In this document: one piece after another, positions 41,289-54,895 of the stretch
Layout: the number at the start of each line of letters is the position of its first letter
Position numbering within the stretch: the first letter of the stretch is position 1
The notes under the pieces: model-generated
Database searches by the model: none
The model's input: the letters and a program-made list of their open reading frames with translations, nothing else
What the model was told of the DNA's origin: nothing
Origin: Cheilinus undulatus
Lineage: Eukaryota; Chordata; Actinopteri; Labriformes; Labridae
Length of the DNA: 64,000 bases
Reading direction: 5' to 3'
Assembly (NCBI RefSeq): GCF_018320785.1
Contig: NC_054867.1
Span: 27,903,855-27,967,854 of the forward strand
Program-made: the position numbers and the translations under genes

Positions 41289-44200
41289 ATGAAGGTCATT
41301 ACTGTCCTTGCCCTGTTGGTGACCCTGTTCCACCAGGGATTCAGCAGTAGGAGATTTCTACCTTTTTATCACCATGATCTGTTATTCCTGGTTTATTCAA
41401 AACCATGTTTAGGGTTAAAAAGGGATTTACTGTCTTGTCTGTTCATCCTCAGACAGTCTGGACTCATGTGAGGGTCGCTGTGGTTATGGCACAGACAATG
41501 ATTTCTCCTGTCAGTGTAACCCTTCCTGTGAGCGTTACGGAGACTGCTGCTCTGACTACACTGAGGTCTGTAAAGGTGAGTGACTAAAGCAGACTCTTGT
41601 TCTACAACTAAACACTAGAAATGCATTCATTTACTATGATGTACACCTTTTTTTAAAAGTGTATTTCTTGTTTTCCAGCTGGAGCCACATCTTGCAAAGG
41701 CAGATGTGATGAAGACTATGACCATGAGAACGAGTGCCACTGCAACTCCAAGTGCAGCCAGTATGGCAACTGCTGCAGCGACTATACAGAGTTCTGTGAC
41801 GGTAAGAATCAGCCAGACGTCATCTGATCTGTCTCACATGCTGCAAAGTTGACCCCCTCTTTAGTCTGAGAGCTTTCTCTCTGTATGTGTTCCTCCTTTT
41901 GAACAGCTGTTTTGTTTATGCTGCAGCTGAAAACTTTCACATGGTGGACACTGCAGTCAAAGCCCCACAATGCCAAATAAAAAAGAGCAATTTTTTCAAG
42001 CTACGGGACTGAGATTTTTTCCTAGTAAAGTTTTTGGGTTCATCTCTAAAATGGAAGTTTAGCTATAAAATATTTAACAGAAAAGGAAAGCTAAAAGCAC
42101 ATCAATAAATAGTGCTGTGGGATGTAATTTCAATTATGATTTTGGCCTCCCATGTTCATGAAAACAAAATAAGATGAAAGAATTACTGTGCTGCATGACA
42201 TATTGAGCTTGTTTCATCAGTAGATTCGGTTTTAGATGGTAATGGAGCATGACCTCAGTTTCTTTACAGCACACCATGTGCTCTGCAGCTCCTGACAAAA
42301 CAGCTCTCACTTTGATTTAAGTGAAGAGCAGAGGGAGCCACGGCATGCACTCCATTTAGTAAAAAAAAAAAAAAGGTAGCTGGAAATGCCAGAAAGCAGC
42401 TACTGATTAACAAAAAAAGGTCATATTTAAGTCATACAGAACCAAGCTGGTTTAAGGAGTCCATCATGAAACAATGCAAAATAGCTTTCAGGAATTGTGA
42501 CATGATTGTGCAGCCCACCGTAACACAGGTGTCACATGACCTTTAAATGTCCTGTAAGAGGCCTTGCATAGCTTTTTTCTTGACTTAAAATAACAAAGTC
42601 CCTGATTGAAACACACTGAACATTCTGATGTAGTCATGTAATTGGTTGAATAATTTAAAAGTGGAGTCATTTGTAATTCATGTACAAGATCTGCCGGCAG
42701 CCTAGTGGTTATGTCTAGGCAACCCATGTACAGAAGCAGTCCCAAAAGCAGCCTAGCTGCAAAACCAGCCTGTGGCTCCTTTTTTTGCAGGATGATCCCC
42801 ATGCGCTCCTCCTGCACTCTATCTACTGTCATGTCTTCTAACAAAGGCGTAAAAAGTCCAAAATATTAACATCCAAACAATAAATTAATACATCAATTCA
42901 CACACAGATCCAGATGATGTCAGGATCTCAATATCCAAGCACTATAAACTGTGCACTATATGCCAAGCACTATAAATAACTTGGGCAAAAATGAGGCAGT
43001 TCCACTGTAAAAAATCTACTTTTTGTCAAAGTAAACCTGTTAAAGATCACTACTTTTCACTTTTTCTGCTGAAAATAAGCAAAAACAGGTGGAGGTTTAG
43101 GTTTTTAGAGGAACAGAGGTAAAAATATGAATTTTAAAAAGGACATAAAAAGCAAAATGTGTGGATTTAAATTTTATCTATTCATGAAAGTCTGAAAATG
43201 TTAATATTCTGTGCACTTCTTAAATAGTTTTCATACTCTTAGAAGTTTAGTGCTTATCAGGGTTCATTGATCATCATCTGTTTCTTTTAGTATTTCTCTA
43301 TCATAACTCTTAACAGCAACCGCAATACTTTGATCTACTTGAAATATTCAGTTGAAAACATGTGTGAAAACATTCAGGCCTCATGACCTGTGTGCAACCC
43401 TCCTTCCAACATATGCGCTATACTGACAGGGCCCTGACCCCCAAGGTTGGAACAGCTGGACTAAACAACCCAGCTGGTTTTAAAAAGAAAAAACTACCTC
43501 CACCTTGACCTGCTACCTAAGTAAAATACTGCCTACTCATCGACACAGGAGTATTTCTCATTTAACATTGTATATTAATCACATGGCTGATTGCACTTGG
43601 ATACAGTGAGAACATGTTCTCAGTGATATTCTTATGTTACACAGCATTTAAATAGTGAAGAAGTTGGTAAACATCATTGTATCACTGCTTTTATTTAATG
43701 ACATATGTGAGTACTTTATCCATAAAGTGATGACCTCACAGGTCTCTTAAAGCATCTTTCCATATGTGACCAGTAGGTGTCACTGTGGTGCTTTATACAA
43801 CATCTTATAATCAGTCAAACGTTCGGTTCTTCCTGCTACTATACTTTAAGAAGAGAGAGGTTGTCAGGTCCCTTATTAGGTAAAAGATATAATACCACAA
43901 TATCCACACAGCACCAAGTACAGAATAGTATGGGAGTCATTTCATAAAAGGTAGTTAGTTTGAAATTTACACATTAAAGGTTTCCATCCAACGTCCTCTG
44001 ATATAAACAGTGTGTTGATGTTCTGGTTACCTATTTTAAACAGACTGCTGTTGTGATTTTCAATATTGAATCAATGAAGAAGTCTCTCATGGCCTCACAA
44101 AGACGTAAGATTAAAGCCAATTTATGAACAGATATAATTGTCCTGCTTTACTTCTCTGACCAACAACAATGTAAAAAAATCTCTTATTTTTGTTTTTATA

Positions 44201-47200
44201 GATATGAGTGCAACTTATTGATTTTGAGATTTTGCAGCTACTTATAAAACCAAGCATATTTTTTCCTCTACAAAAATAACTGATAATCTTTTGGAAAAAG
44301 AACTTTCATATATATTTATTTGTTTATTGATGAGATGACTTTTAGTGATTTAATGTTAGGTTCTTACAATTGGCTCTTGTATGGTCATATCATCTTTTCG
44401 CCACCAATGTCACTTTGTCCCACACTTATTGGTGATCTTGGTGTCACATTTGCCTCCCAGCACATGCTGGTAATATGTTTTACTGCAAGGCCTGTTAAAT
44501 AAATAAGTCACATAAATAAAACCTGTCTGACAAAGTGAAGTAGGATAAAAGATCTCAAAAAGCAGCGCATCATGCCATGATCTAAAGAAATTCAAGAACA
44601 GATGAGTAACAAAGTTATCTATCAGTCTGGAAAGGGTTGAAAAGCCATTTCTAAGGTGTTGGACTCCAGTGACCACAGTCAGAGCCATTATCCACAAATG
44701 GAGAAAGCTTGCAACAGTGGGAAACCTTTCCCAAGAGTGGCCAGCTTAGCAAAATAACTCCAAGAGCACACCGATGACTCATCCAGGAGTTCACAGAAAA
44801 ACCTAGAACAATATCTAAAAACCTGCAGGCCTCACTGGCCTCAGTTAAGGTCAGAGTTCGTGATCCAACCATAAGAAAGGCACTGGGCAACAATGGCATA
44901 GATGGGAGAGTTCCCAGGCAAAAAACCACTGCTGACATAAATGACTCAGATTTGACAAGAAACATCTTGATGATCTCCAGGGCTTTGGGGTAAATATTCT
45001 TTGGACTAAAGAGACAGAAGTTGAGCTTTTTACAAGGTGTGCATCCTGTTGCATGATGTACAACTACCACAGCATTTCATAAAAAGAACAACAGTCAAAC
45101 ATGGCAATGGCAGTGTGATGGTCTGGACGATGGAACCATGAATTCCTCTCTCTACCAGAAAATCCTGAAGGAGAATGTCTGATGTCATTGGTTAATGACC
45201 TCAAGCTCAAGCACACTTAGATTATGCAGCAGAACAATGATCTGAAACACACCAGCAAGTCCACCTCTGAATGACTTAAATAAAAACAAAGTTAAAGTTT
45301 TAGAGTGGCCTGGTTAAAGTTCAGACCTAAATCCTATTGAGATGCTGTAGCAGGACCTCAAACTAACAATTCTGCAAAGAGTGGGCGAGAATTCATCCAC
45401 AGCGATGTGAAAGACTCATTGCCAGTTATATGTAATAGTTTATCTTTGTCTAATATTACATCCAGTATCCTTTAATTTTTGATTGAAAGTTGAAAGGTTT
45501 AGTGTTACGCTCCAAAATGTTTTAAGTAGCATTAAATCCAAGCATTTCAAGCACCCCAAAACTGTATGACCTTCAGTAAAAATCTTTCCATAACTGGCAA
45601 CAGGCCAACAACTACAGGTTAACATCATTAACATGGGGAAGACATGTTTTCTGTTTGTGTTATGTATAGGTGATGGAGGTGGTTCAATCACTGACGCTGA
45701 GATCAAGGCTATCTCTGAAACCCTCTATGCTCTGGACTCAAACAAAGCTTCAGCCTCACAGCTGATCATTGACCCTCAGGCTCTGGTTCATGACTCTCAG
45801 ACCAGCTCTCAGTCTGATCGCTCCCCCAGACCGTAAGGAGACAATACGCTTACTACTAAAGTCATCTCTCTCATTGGCTCTTCTTGTGTCAATGTTAATT
45901 TCTAACTCTGCTCTTCTCTCTCCTTTGGTGTATCTTTGTGCTTTCAGGCTGTTCACATACCTGGATGAGCAAACTCTGTTTTCCAGACCCACGTATGCCG
46001 CTCTGCTGGCTGTGCTGGACAACTACAACAGGATGACAGGACAGACAGAGGACTGGAGTCCTCAGCAGCTGGCTGAGCAGGACACCTTCCTGAAGGAGAC
46101 CATGTCCAACACTGAGCTGGGCAGGGAGCTGTATGCTTTCCTCTACACCAAGGGTAACTGAGACCATCCGGACATTTCTGCACATTTTGTGTACAGCTGT
46201 TTGTTGTTTGATTGATCATTAGGGATGATCTTTTCCCAGACTGCTCAACTAAAGGCACACCATGCAATAGCTTCAATCACCAAAGCTCACCTCATAGTGG
46301 GGACCCCTACTCTATGGTTTCATGGATGAATTTAACAAAATGAGGGAGAAAAGCTGTTAAAAGTGCCCTGACTTGTTCAAAGCAACCTCAGAATGCTTTG
46401 TCAGCAGCTCACAATGTGACTGAAGAAGCTTTTCTACCTCATTATTTTAACTCCATCAGTGATACCAGAGCGCTGGTTTACTGTTTAGTAAATATACCAT
46501 ATAGAGTGCTGCTACTCTTAAGCAGTCTGCAATTCCAAACACCTACACTCCTCAATTTTTGTTATTGCTTTGATTGAAAACCTCCTAGCAAAGGAAGATA
46601 TAAACTATGTTTAACAATCAAAAAGGCAAGCTTCCCAGTTTAGACTGCTTATCTATTTTCAAGGTGTTTATGCATCAGAGGAAGAGTTCATTTATGATCT
46701 GAAGATGATGTGGTTTGGTCTCTACTCCCGCAATAACAACAAGATGGACTCCAGTGGATTTGAACACATCTTTGCAGGTTCAGAAGAATCAGATTTCTCA
46801 CAAAAATCACACATATTTCCAACCTTTTTTTCATGATCATAATAAAGTAAACAACCTCTTTTATAGGTGAGGTCAAGGGAGGAAAGGTGTCTGGTTTCCA
46901 CAACTGGATCCAGTTTTATCTTCTGGAGAAAAGAGGAAAGCTGAACTACTACAGCCACAGCTTCAATGGGCCTGTAAGCATACACAGTACATCATTTAAT
47001 GTGTTCATTTATACAGATTTATATGAAGCACTTTTGATATTTTTTCCCCTGGCTCTCAGTGGACCACCTACCCTGACGTCATGGGGATGCAGTTCATGTG
47101 GGACGGCTACTACAAGCAGGTGGGCTCTGCAGTGATTGGCTGCAGCCCTGAGTTTGACTTTGCTTTGTACAGCCTTTGTTACATCACTCGGCCTGGAAAA

Positions 47201-47398
47201 CAGTGAGTAGCTACACTTCCTGGGATGTTTTTTGCCTACTTTTGTAGATTTTTTTATGGCCGTTTTGTTATCTTCAGGTGTCGACTGAGTCTGGGAGGAA
47301 AGGAGCTCATAATCCAGACGTACACTTGGAATAATTCATCATATGGTGATGGGAAGAAGTACATCGGCTCTGCTTTCCCTGCAACCCCCCGAAACTAA
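41289..47398 (+). CDS. endou: Secreted poly(U)-specific endoribonuclease, ENDOU-like
   Basis: XendoU-family endonuclease that cleaves RNA at uridines. The family depends on divalent cations. Exons: 41289-41346, 41453-41575, 41679-41801, 45670-45832, 45948-46153, 46664-46777, 46867-46973, 47060-47202, 47278-47398, giving 385 aa. Residues 1-18 are a signal peptide ([14 protein letters not shown]). Two somatomedin-B domains follow (about 24-60 and 65-101), each encoded by one exon and carrying eight cysteines with the paired CCSDYTE motif. The XendoU domain fills about 105-385. Likely catalytic residues are His259 (in [11 protein letters not shown]) and His274 (in SGFHNWIQF), with Glu258 and Glu264 nearby and a lysine in the [11 protein letters not shown] tail. 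The domain order matches human ENDOU (PP11). A fish paralogue name such as endouC is possible. Intron 3 (3.9 kb) holds a Tc1 remnant and a SINE. Confidence 0.93.
42667..42863 (+). mobile_element. Diverged tRNA-derived SINE
   Basis: The phrase GGCAGCCTAGTGGTTATG resembles box A and its surroundings. The body ends CACTCTATCTACTGTCATG, like the SINE tail at 34887. It lies in endou intron 3, is clearly older, and has no clean duplication. Confidence 0.55.
44500..45460 (+). mobile_element. Tc1-like transposon remnant, second family
   Basis: Collinear with a widespread fish Tc1 family on the plus strand, from AAGAAATTCAAGAACAGATG at about 44585 through CAGTCTGGAAAGGGTTGAAA to GCGATGTGAAAGACTCATTG at about 45402. 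There are many frame breaks. An internal deletion removes most of the GGGSVMVWG-to-DGT region, near 45110-45130. It lies in endou intron 3 and cannot be active. Confidence 0.85.
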
Positions 47399-47495
47399 AG
47401 TTACATAGAAATATACAAAGGAAAAAAAACTGAAAATATTTTTTTAATTCTTAAAATGTTTCAATGAAGCAGCCCTTAATAATCTGAAACAGGAG

Positions 47496-47501
47496 AATAA
47501 A
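47496..47501 (+). terminator. endou: endou polyadenylation signal
   Basis: AATAAA about 100 nt after the endou stop codon. Confidence 0.75.
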
Positions 47502-48289
47502 TCTTACCATAATGCTTCTTGTGAGATGTGGCTTATTCTTACACGAGCAGTTGCATAAATAAAGCAGTAAACCAGACAGTGGATTATCTGCAGTGTAACC
47601 TTTCTACAGAACAAGGGAATTTACTACTCTCCCAGGGGCATGATCAAACTGTGCTTAATGGGGCAAAAAATGGGCGTTTACACAGCCTGAGTGGGCACAA
47701 TACTGACACCAGTCCGTCAGTGTGCATGTGACACAGTTGCTTATTGTCTTATAAAGGAACAAAACAAAACAAAACAAAGCAAAAAAACTAAGCACAGGCT
47801 TTTGCAGTATGAACTATAGAAACAAAAAGACATTAACAGATCCTGTTCTGCTTGACCTGCTTCAAACAGTAGCCACCAGCTAAACCTGTTCTTATCAGCT
47901 GTCCATAAAGCTGTGTATAACTCCCCAGTGTGGGCTTGAGTGAGTGTGTGTATGCCTGTATGAATGGGCGCATCTTTGTGTGTGCGTGTCCAGCTGGGAT
48001 GGGGGTTGATTTTACTCTTTCACTCATCTAGGGTGACTAACAGGATAAATTTGGGTCTGCCGACAGAACAGGGGGACACACTTGCTGCTCTGTTTGAAGA
48101 AAGTATTACAGGAGATGGATCTGCCACTGATCCCATTGTCCAGCAGTCTGAGTGCATTCATGCAAAAACAGGCGCACAAGACCAGTCAGTTTGGAGGAGA
48201 ACGCAGCCTTCATCTGATTTGGGCCTCACATGCAGCAACACAACAATAAAGTCAGCCCCGAGAAGAATTTCTCACTATTTTGTCAGACT

Positions 48290-48720
48290 ATATTACATTT
48301 TCTGAGCTGGTGACTCCAGAAATTAGAAGAGTAAATCTTCTCTCTTTTCACTTGGCCTCCTTTTTAAAAGCCCCAGTGGAATCAAATTAAATCACAGTGG
48401 GGCAAATAAAAGAAAAAAAAATTCAATTGTGTCTTTTGTCGGCCACAAAACTTCATAATCGAATTATAGCTGGCCACCCGCCAGCGTGTCCTCGCATCTC
48501 CCCCAAAAGAGCTCCTCCTGGCAGATCTCGTGAGCCACCTGACTTTTGTTTTGTAATTATATTATCCCGCTCTCCCTTTAGCGTGTTGTGGCTAATGGCT
48601 GCGCGGGCTAGCCCAGCTGCACATGCAGAAACAAAGCTGCTTATGGGGCCAGACAATGGACCCGTGGAAAAGGGACGCCTGAAGGCGGTCAGCCAATGAG
48701 CACGCACACCAGGGGGTCGA
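48290..48720. promoter_or_regulatory. Candidate conserved non-coding block
   Basis: This is a repeat-free stretch with mixed base composition between endou and neurod4. It is dense in homeodomain-like cores (TAATTA at 48554-48559, and AATCGAATTATAG near 48460) and has a CAGCTG E-box at 48614-48619. No plausible coding frame is seen. Enhancer function is inferred from appearance only. Confidence 0.35.
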
Positions 48721-48722
48721 CA

Positions 48723-48756
48723 GGGGGTTTAGGGAAGGGTTAAGGGGGTTTAGGGG
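48723..48756 (+). repeat. G-quadruplex candidate
   Basis: Five runs of three to five G lie in 34 bp (48723-48727, 48732-48734, 48737-48739, 48744-48748, 48753-48756), separated by loops TTTA, AA, TTAA and TTTA. The TTTAGGG spacing also recalls degenerate telomere-like repeats. Confidence 0.75.
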
Positions 48757-49499
48757 TTCAGGCAGAGGAGGGGTCTCTATTTTACCTAGTAGTGGGGTCC
48801 ATCAATAAGATAGTTAGTAGGGGGACAAATGGTCAACATCAGCCCTGTCTTCTCGGGTTGGTGCTGGGCTGGAAAGAGGTTCAAGTTTGGCTTAGATGCT
48901 GGCCATTTCTAAAGTTGATGGGGGAGCGTGAAATGCAGAGCAGCATTCATTCTCTGAGTTCTTTGTTCGTTCTCTAAACAATTTGATAACCCTGTTGTCA
49001 GTGCTATCACAAAAAGTATAGATTTGGATTTGTTTGCAAACACATGCAGTGAGAGAAACTTCTCTGTTGATTAAAGCAAGTTCTCTCAAAATACAACTTT
49101 GCAGTCAGAGAAATCTGAGGGAAAATCTGAATTGATATTAAGTTATTATAACGCATTAAAACTAATGGAATAATTAAAAAGTACAAATAGTTTTAGTTAG
49201 AAAAGAAGGCTTTACAAAAAAACAAAACAAAGTAAAAACTAACTAACTTTATTGTGGCTTTCAAAACAAACTAAAACTAAATAAAAATAGACACAAAATA
49301 TCCTTAGTTCTAGTTTTTGACAGGAGCATGCTGACCAATATTTACACCTTAACCTGGAGAGCGTTAAATTGCGAGGCGAGTTTATTTGTATAGCACATTT
49401 CAACATCAAGGCAACTCATAGTGCTTAACACAAGACACCAGGGGAAAAAGAAATACTGTTTAAAAAAAAAATTCCCCATTTCATTGGTAAAGACACCTG

Positions 49500-50400
<901 letters not shown>

Positions 50401-50589
50401 CGTTTGTTGACACTTGTAAACGCTGTGATCATTTTGTAGTCGGGCCATGGTCGGCTGTCGTATGCCCTTACACAGCACGACAAACGATGCCCGATCTGAC
50501 CGAAAGTCAGCCTGACTTCAAAGTGAGTTGTGTGAGTCAAAACTCGTAGCTGAATCGGACAAAAATCGCACAATGTATGCCCAGCTTTA

Positions 50590-50935
50590 GAGGAAGGGTG
50601 AGAAGCTCGGACATCCGGAAGGATCTCAAAGTAGAACTGCTGCTCCTTCACATTGAAAGGAGCCCGTTGAGGTGGTTCAGGCATCTGATCAGGATGCCTC
50701 CTGGGCGCCTTCCTGTGGAGGTCTTCCAGGCACGTCTTACTGGGAGGAGACCCCGAGGCCGACCCAGAACTTGCTGGAAGGATTATATATCCCATCTGGC
50801 CTGGGAGCACCTTGAAATCCCTCAGGAGGAACTGGAAAAATGTTGCGGGGGAGAGGGATGTCTGGGTTGACTTGCTTCGCCTGCTGCAACTGATACCCAA
50901 CCCCAGATAAGAAGATGGATGGATGAATGGATGGG
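50590..50935 (+). mobile_element. 3' end of a fish LINE with GGAT-type tail
   Basis: The plus strand encodes RWFRHLIRMPPGRLPVEVF followed by TGRRPRGRPRTCWKDYI, the C-terminus typical of fish Rex-type non-LTR elements. It ends in a GATGGATGGATGAATGGATG tail. It is strongly 5'-truncated. Assignment to a Rex/RTE or CR1 group is tentative. Confidence 0.7.
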
Positions 50936-51277
50936 TAAAAAAATGGAATGATTTTTATTTTTCTGTCTCTTTCGGGTATCTCATAAGTATCTCATATTAC
51001 TGAAAAAACTAAAACGAACACTAAAACTCATAAAAAACTAAACTAAATGAAGCATTTTCAAAAATAAAAACTTAAATAAACTAACAAACCAGATTCAAAA
51101 TTCATTATAACTAAACTAAAATTGAAAACAAAATGGAAAATGAAAAAAAACAAACATTAAAAAAAGTAATGAAAAATCCCAAACTATTCTGCACACACCA
51201 CCTACCCAGCTCCACAAACTCATGCTGCGACTCCTCATGCTGTGGTAATGGCATCTCTCAGAGGACTCCCAGTATGA

Positions 51278-51556
51278 CAGATGGACAAAATCCATTCTCC
51301 CCAACTGAAACACTCAGAAACTCTGGGGATTCAGAGGAAGGTCATGTTTGTGTGTGTACTGGAGTGAGGTTTTATGCGTCCTTCATATTTTCATTCTACT
51401 ACTGAATCCCCATCTCTCAAACACACCTAAAGGAGGTGAGAGCAGCAGTCTCCTCTGAGCCATGTGAACATGCTGAGTGAGCGGAGCAGCCAGTGGAGGA
51501 TAGATGAGCATCTGAGCCACGCACACATTCAAACAAGAGATGGAGAAGGCCATCTG
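51278..51556. promoter_or_regulatory. Cluster of proneural-type E-boxes
   Basis: CAGATG/CATCTG E-boxes occur at 51278-51283, 51509-51514 and 51551-51556 in repeat-free DNA about 4 kb upstream of the neurod4 first exon. This core is preferred by NeuroD/Atonal-type bHLH factors. Regulatory use is inference. Confidence 0.3.
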
Positions 51557-52114
51557 CAGCAGGACTTCATCGTGTGTGGTCAGCACTCTGGGACCTGGGG
51601 ACATCATGGCACACATACAGTTTTACACTTGAGCAACACTTGTAGAACATAAAGACTGGCTGATATTGATAAAGTGGGTCAGACTGCAAATGGAATGACA
51701 AAGACAAAAAAATGAGGGAGGAAAAAGAGAAAAAGGAAAGTCCAAGTTAGCCAATGGGATTGTGACTAACTTGCCTGTTTCAAATCAGAGAAAATGATTA
51801 TTTATTTGAGTATCATCTGTGTTAAGGGAGGATTCACAGGGAACATGAGGCCTCAGCTATCATATTCCCTCGCTAGTTCCACTCCAGGGATGATCTAGCT
51901 CCGCTATTCCCATTTCAGGCTGCAGGTGTGGAATAGGAAAGACCGAGACCCAGGGGGAGAAGAAGTGAGGGAAGTGGTTGACCTAGGAATGAGGAGCTCA
52001 TAGTTTGGCTGAGTGGATTACCTTCTAGCTCACCTACAGTCTCTCCTTTAGCGAGTGTGATGTTCAGTCTCTGAATCACGGACACTGTGTTCCCTGTTCT
52101 CTGATAGTGAGATA

Positions 52115-52550
52115 CAGTTCCTATAATACGTATTCCTCCACTTGGATGGTTTATTCTTTTATGATGTCAATAATCAGTTATGGTAGATGCAAGGTGGCTT
52201 TTTGGCAAAAAAAACAAAACAAAACAAAAAAAAAAAACAACTTTTCAATGTCAAAGTGAAAACAAATTTCTACAAAGAATGTCAATTAAACAAAAAATAC
52301 AATGTGATTAAGTGACTGTAAATATTCACTCCCTTCAAGTCAGTATTTAGTAGATGCACCTTTGGCTGCAATCACAGCACTGAGTCTGTGTAAATGGGGC
52401 TCAATCCGACTTGCACATCTGGACCCTGAAATTTTACTCCATTCCTCTTTGCATAATTGCTCAAGCTCTGTCAGGTTACACGGGGATAGAGCGTGAAAAG
52501 TCCTTTTTAAACCCAGTCATAAATCCTCTATAAGATTGAAGTCTGATTGA
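52115..52550 (-). mobile_element. Tc1-like transposon fragment
   Basis: The terminal region begins CAGTTCCTATAATACGTATT after a TA at 52113-52114. It continues with TTCAAGTCAGTATTTAGTAG and GCAATCACAGCACTGAGTCT, the 3' part of the Tc1 family seen at 38001 and 60889, read in reverse. It breaks off in an A/T-rich run at about 52550. Confidence 0.75.
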
Positions 52551-52639
52551 AGATTGTTTTGTTTTTTTAATTAAAAAAACAAAAAAAAAACAAAAAACAA
52601 AAAAAAACAAAAAAAAATGGAACTTTCTACAGGTAATGG

Positions 52640-53636
52640 AATTTTGAGATTTTTCAATCTGCAGTCCATCAGTCCTCAAAAGATTTATGGTAAAATCTCT
52701 GCACATAATGGTCATGGCCAAAATTCAACACTGAATGCCTGTTGCTTTCAATCCCCCAGGCAGCACTGCATTAAAAAGGCATCATTCTGTGGTGGATATT
52801 ACAATGTGGACTTGGGAATGCTTTGGAAAACCATTGTCATATAACATCTCCTACATCCCTGGATCTACAAATGTTAGTTAAGACTACCATGCAAATGAAA
52901 GCTTCATATCAACAACATCCAGAAGTGCCACCAGCTTTTTTGGGCCTGAGCTCATCTGAGATGGACTGACCCAAAGTAGAAATGTATACTGGGGTCTGAC
53001 AAGTCCACATTTTGAATTGCTTTGGGAAATAATGACTGTTGAGTCCTCTGGGCTGAAGAGTCAAATGACAATCTAGATTGTTAACCCAAAGTTCAAAAGC
53101 ATCTGTGATGGTATGGGGTATTTCAGCAAGACAGTACCAAATCACATTCTGCATGAGTTACAACAGCATGGCTTCACAGTCAACAAGTGCAGGTACTAAA
53201 CTGGCCTGTATGCAGCACAGAGCTGACTGGCACTGAAAATGTATGGTGCTGTATGGAGCACAAAATATGGCAATGGAAACACCACACTGTTGAGCAACAT
53301 AAGATGTAAATCAGGCAAGAAAAGGAAAGAATTCCCACTTTAAATACTTCAACAATTCAGTCCCCAAACGTACAGTGTCGCTAGATGAAAAAGTGTTGTC
53401 ATACAATGGTATATGTTCCTGTGCCAAATTTTTTGAACATGTAGCAGGCATCAAATTCAGAGTGTGTGTATATATCCAAAAATGTGACAAATTATCAGTG
53501 TGTGTGTGTGTACATGAAACATTTTGTGTTTTTTTTCTGTGTTCTATTAAACAGAGGCTGAAAGGGATTTGCAAATTCCTGTTTTTGTTTAGATTTTACA
53601 CACCATCCCAACTTTCTTGGAACTGAGGGTTTATAT
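52640..53636. mobile_element. Tc1/mariner-like remnant, third family
   Basis: The interior has phrases common in decayed fish elements of this group, such as AAAAGGCATCATTCTGTGGT and TCTGGGCTGAAGAGTCAAAT. It closes with GATTTTACACACCATCCCAACTTTCTTGG at about 53590-53620, a typical terminus. There is no intact frame. The superfamily is inferred from overall resemblance. Confidence 0.55.
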
Positions 53637-53662
53637 TCCTGAGAGGATTGTATTATACTTTT

Positions 53663-54180
53663 TTCCAGAGGTGGAAAAGATGCTAGACTTTTGTACTCAA
53701 GTAAAAGTACAGTATGGTTAAAATTTACTTAAGTAAAGGTAAAATCACTGGTCTATTAATCTACTGAAGTAAAAGTAATTAATTCAAAGTTAACTTAAAG
53801 TACTGAGTAGCTACTTTAGACACCCAAAGGAGTTGTACAGCAAAATATGATCTTTTAAATGCAATGACAACATGATGATATGGATCTACAGCCAGGTTGT
53901 TTAGGTAAAGTCACACCTTCATAACAAAGGGAAATACAAAAGCTGTTTCTGGATGTAATTTGATTTTTTAAAATGTAGTGAAGTACAATAATTTATCCAA
54001 AATATGTAAAGAGATTAAAATTACTGACTTAAAAAATGTACTTTAAAAAGTACAGGTACTCAAAAAGCTACTCGGTTACAGAGGTGGAAAAAGTACACAA
54101 CTATTGCACTCAAGTAAAAGTACAGTTACTCTGGTTAACATTCACTTCAGTAAAAGTACTATAAATCTATAAATCTATTT
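53663..54180. mobile_element. Two adjacent hAT-like MITE copies
   Basis: CAGAGGTGG-type starts occur at about 53666 and 54078. Each is followed by ACTCAAGTAAAAGTACAGT phrases like those of the element at 23302-23479. The boundary between the two copies lies near 54070. Confidence 0.55.
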
Positions 54181-54444
54181 TTATGTCAAACTAAAAAATA
54201 TTCAATTTAAAGTTTACTTTATTGAGTAAATTTTACAGTAAAATTGACAGTTTGAATTAAACTGTAGCAGAATTACATTTAACACTTTCAAATAGTCTCT
54301 ATTAGTCCTCACTACATGCTTAAACTGCATGATTGGATGGGTGCAGAAACTCCTGAAATTCAGTGCAATGTAAATCTCTGCCAAGTACAAAGCAGAGTCA
54401 ACCTCAGTAAGGCAATTTAAACAAAGAACACACACTTTGTGTTC

Positions 54445-54895
54445 TTTAGGAGCGCCTAAAGTTGCAGGCTGGAACTCTTATTCAGTGGATAACTTCACTC
54501 AGGGTGCAAACATCAAAAACAACAACAATCTACCTGAATCATGACCAAAAGAACCCCAGCAGGCATCACTGCACAACAGACAACATCCAAACACAACCAA
54601 ACACATGTTCACACTCTGCCCAAGGGCATAAAGGGGAACTCTGCCCACACATCCCCCCAGATTTGAAATCACAGCTTAAACCAACTGACTCTTGACAGAG
54701 TTGAACTATCACTGTCAAATAACTCCAAGAAGACCATTTCATGCAGAATGGAGTGAAAATACACTTTGGAAGTTAAAATTATTTCTGAAATGTTTAACCC
54801 TGATATTTAAAGGCTCCAGTTTTTGCTGTGTACATCAGCTGATTGGGATGTGACATGGAATCATTATCTTGCTTTGTGCTACTATGTAGTCAACA
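54445..54895. repeat. Unnamed dispersed repeat, copy B
   Basis: Collinear with 22560-23300 (copy A), sharing GGATAACTTCACTCAGGGTG-like phrases, CACTCTGCCCAAGGGCAT and CCAGTTTTTGCTGTGTACA. It is followed at about 54897 by CAGAGGTGGGAAAGTA, just as copy A is followed by CAGAGGTGG. Confidence 0.6.
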
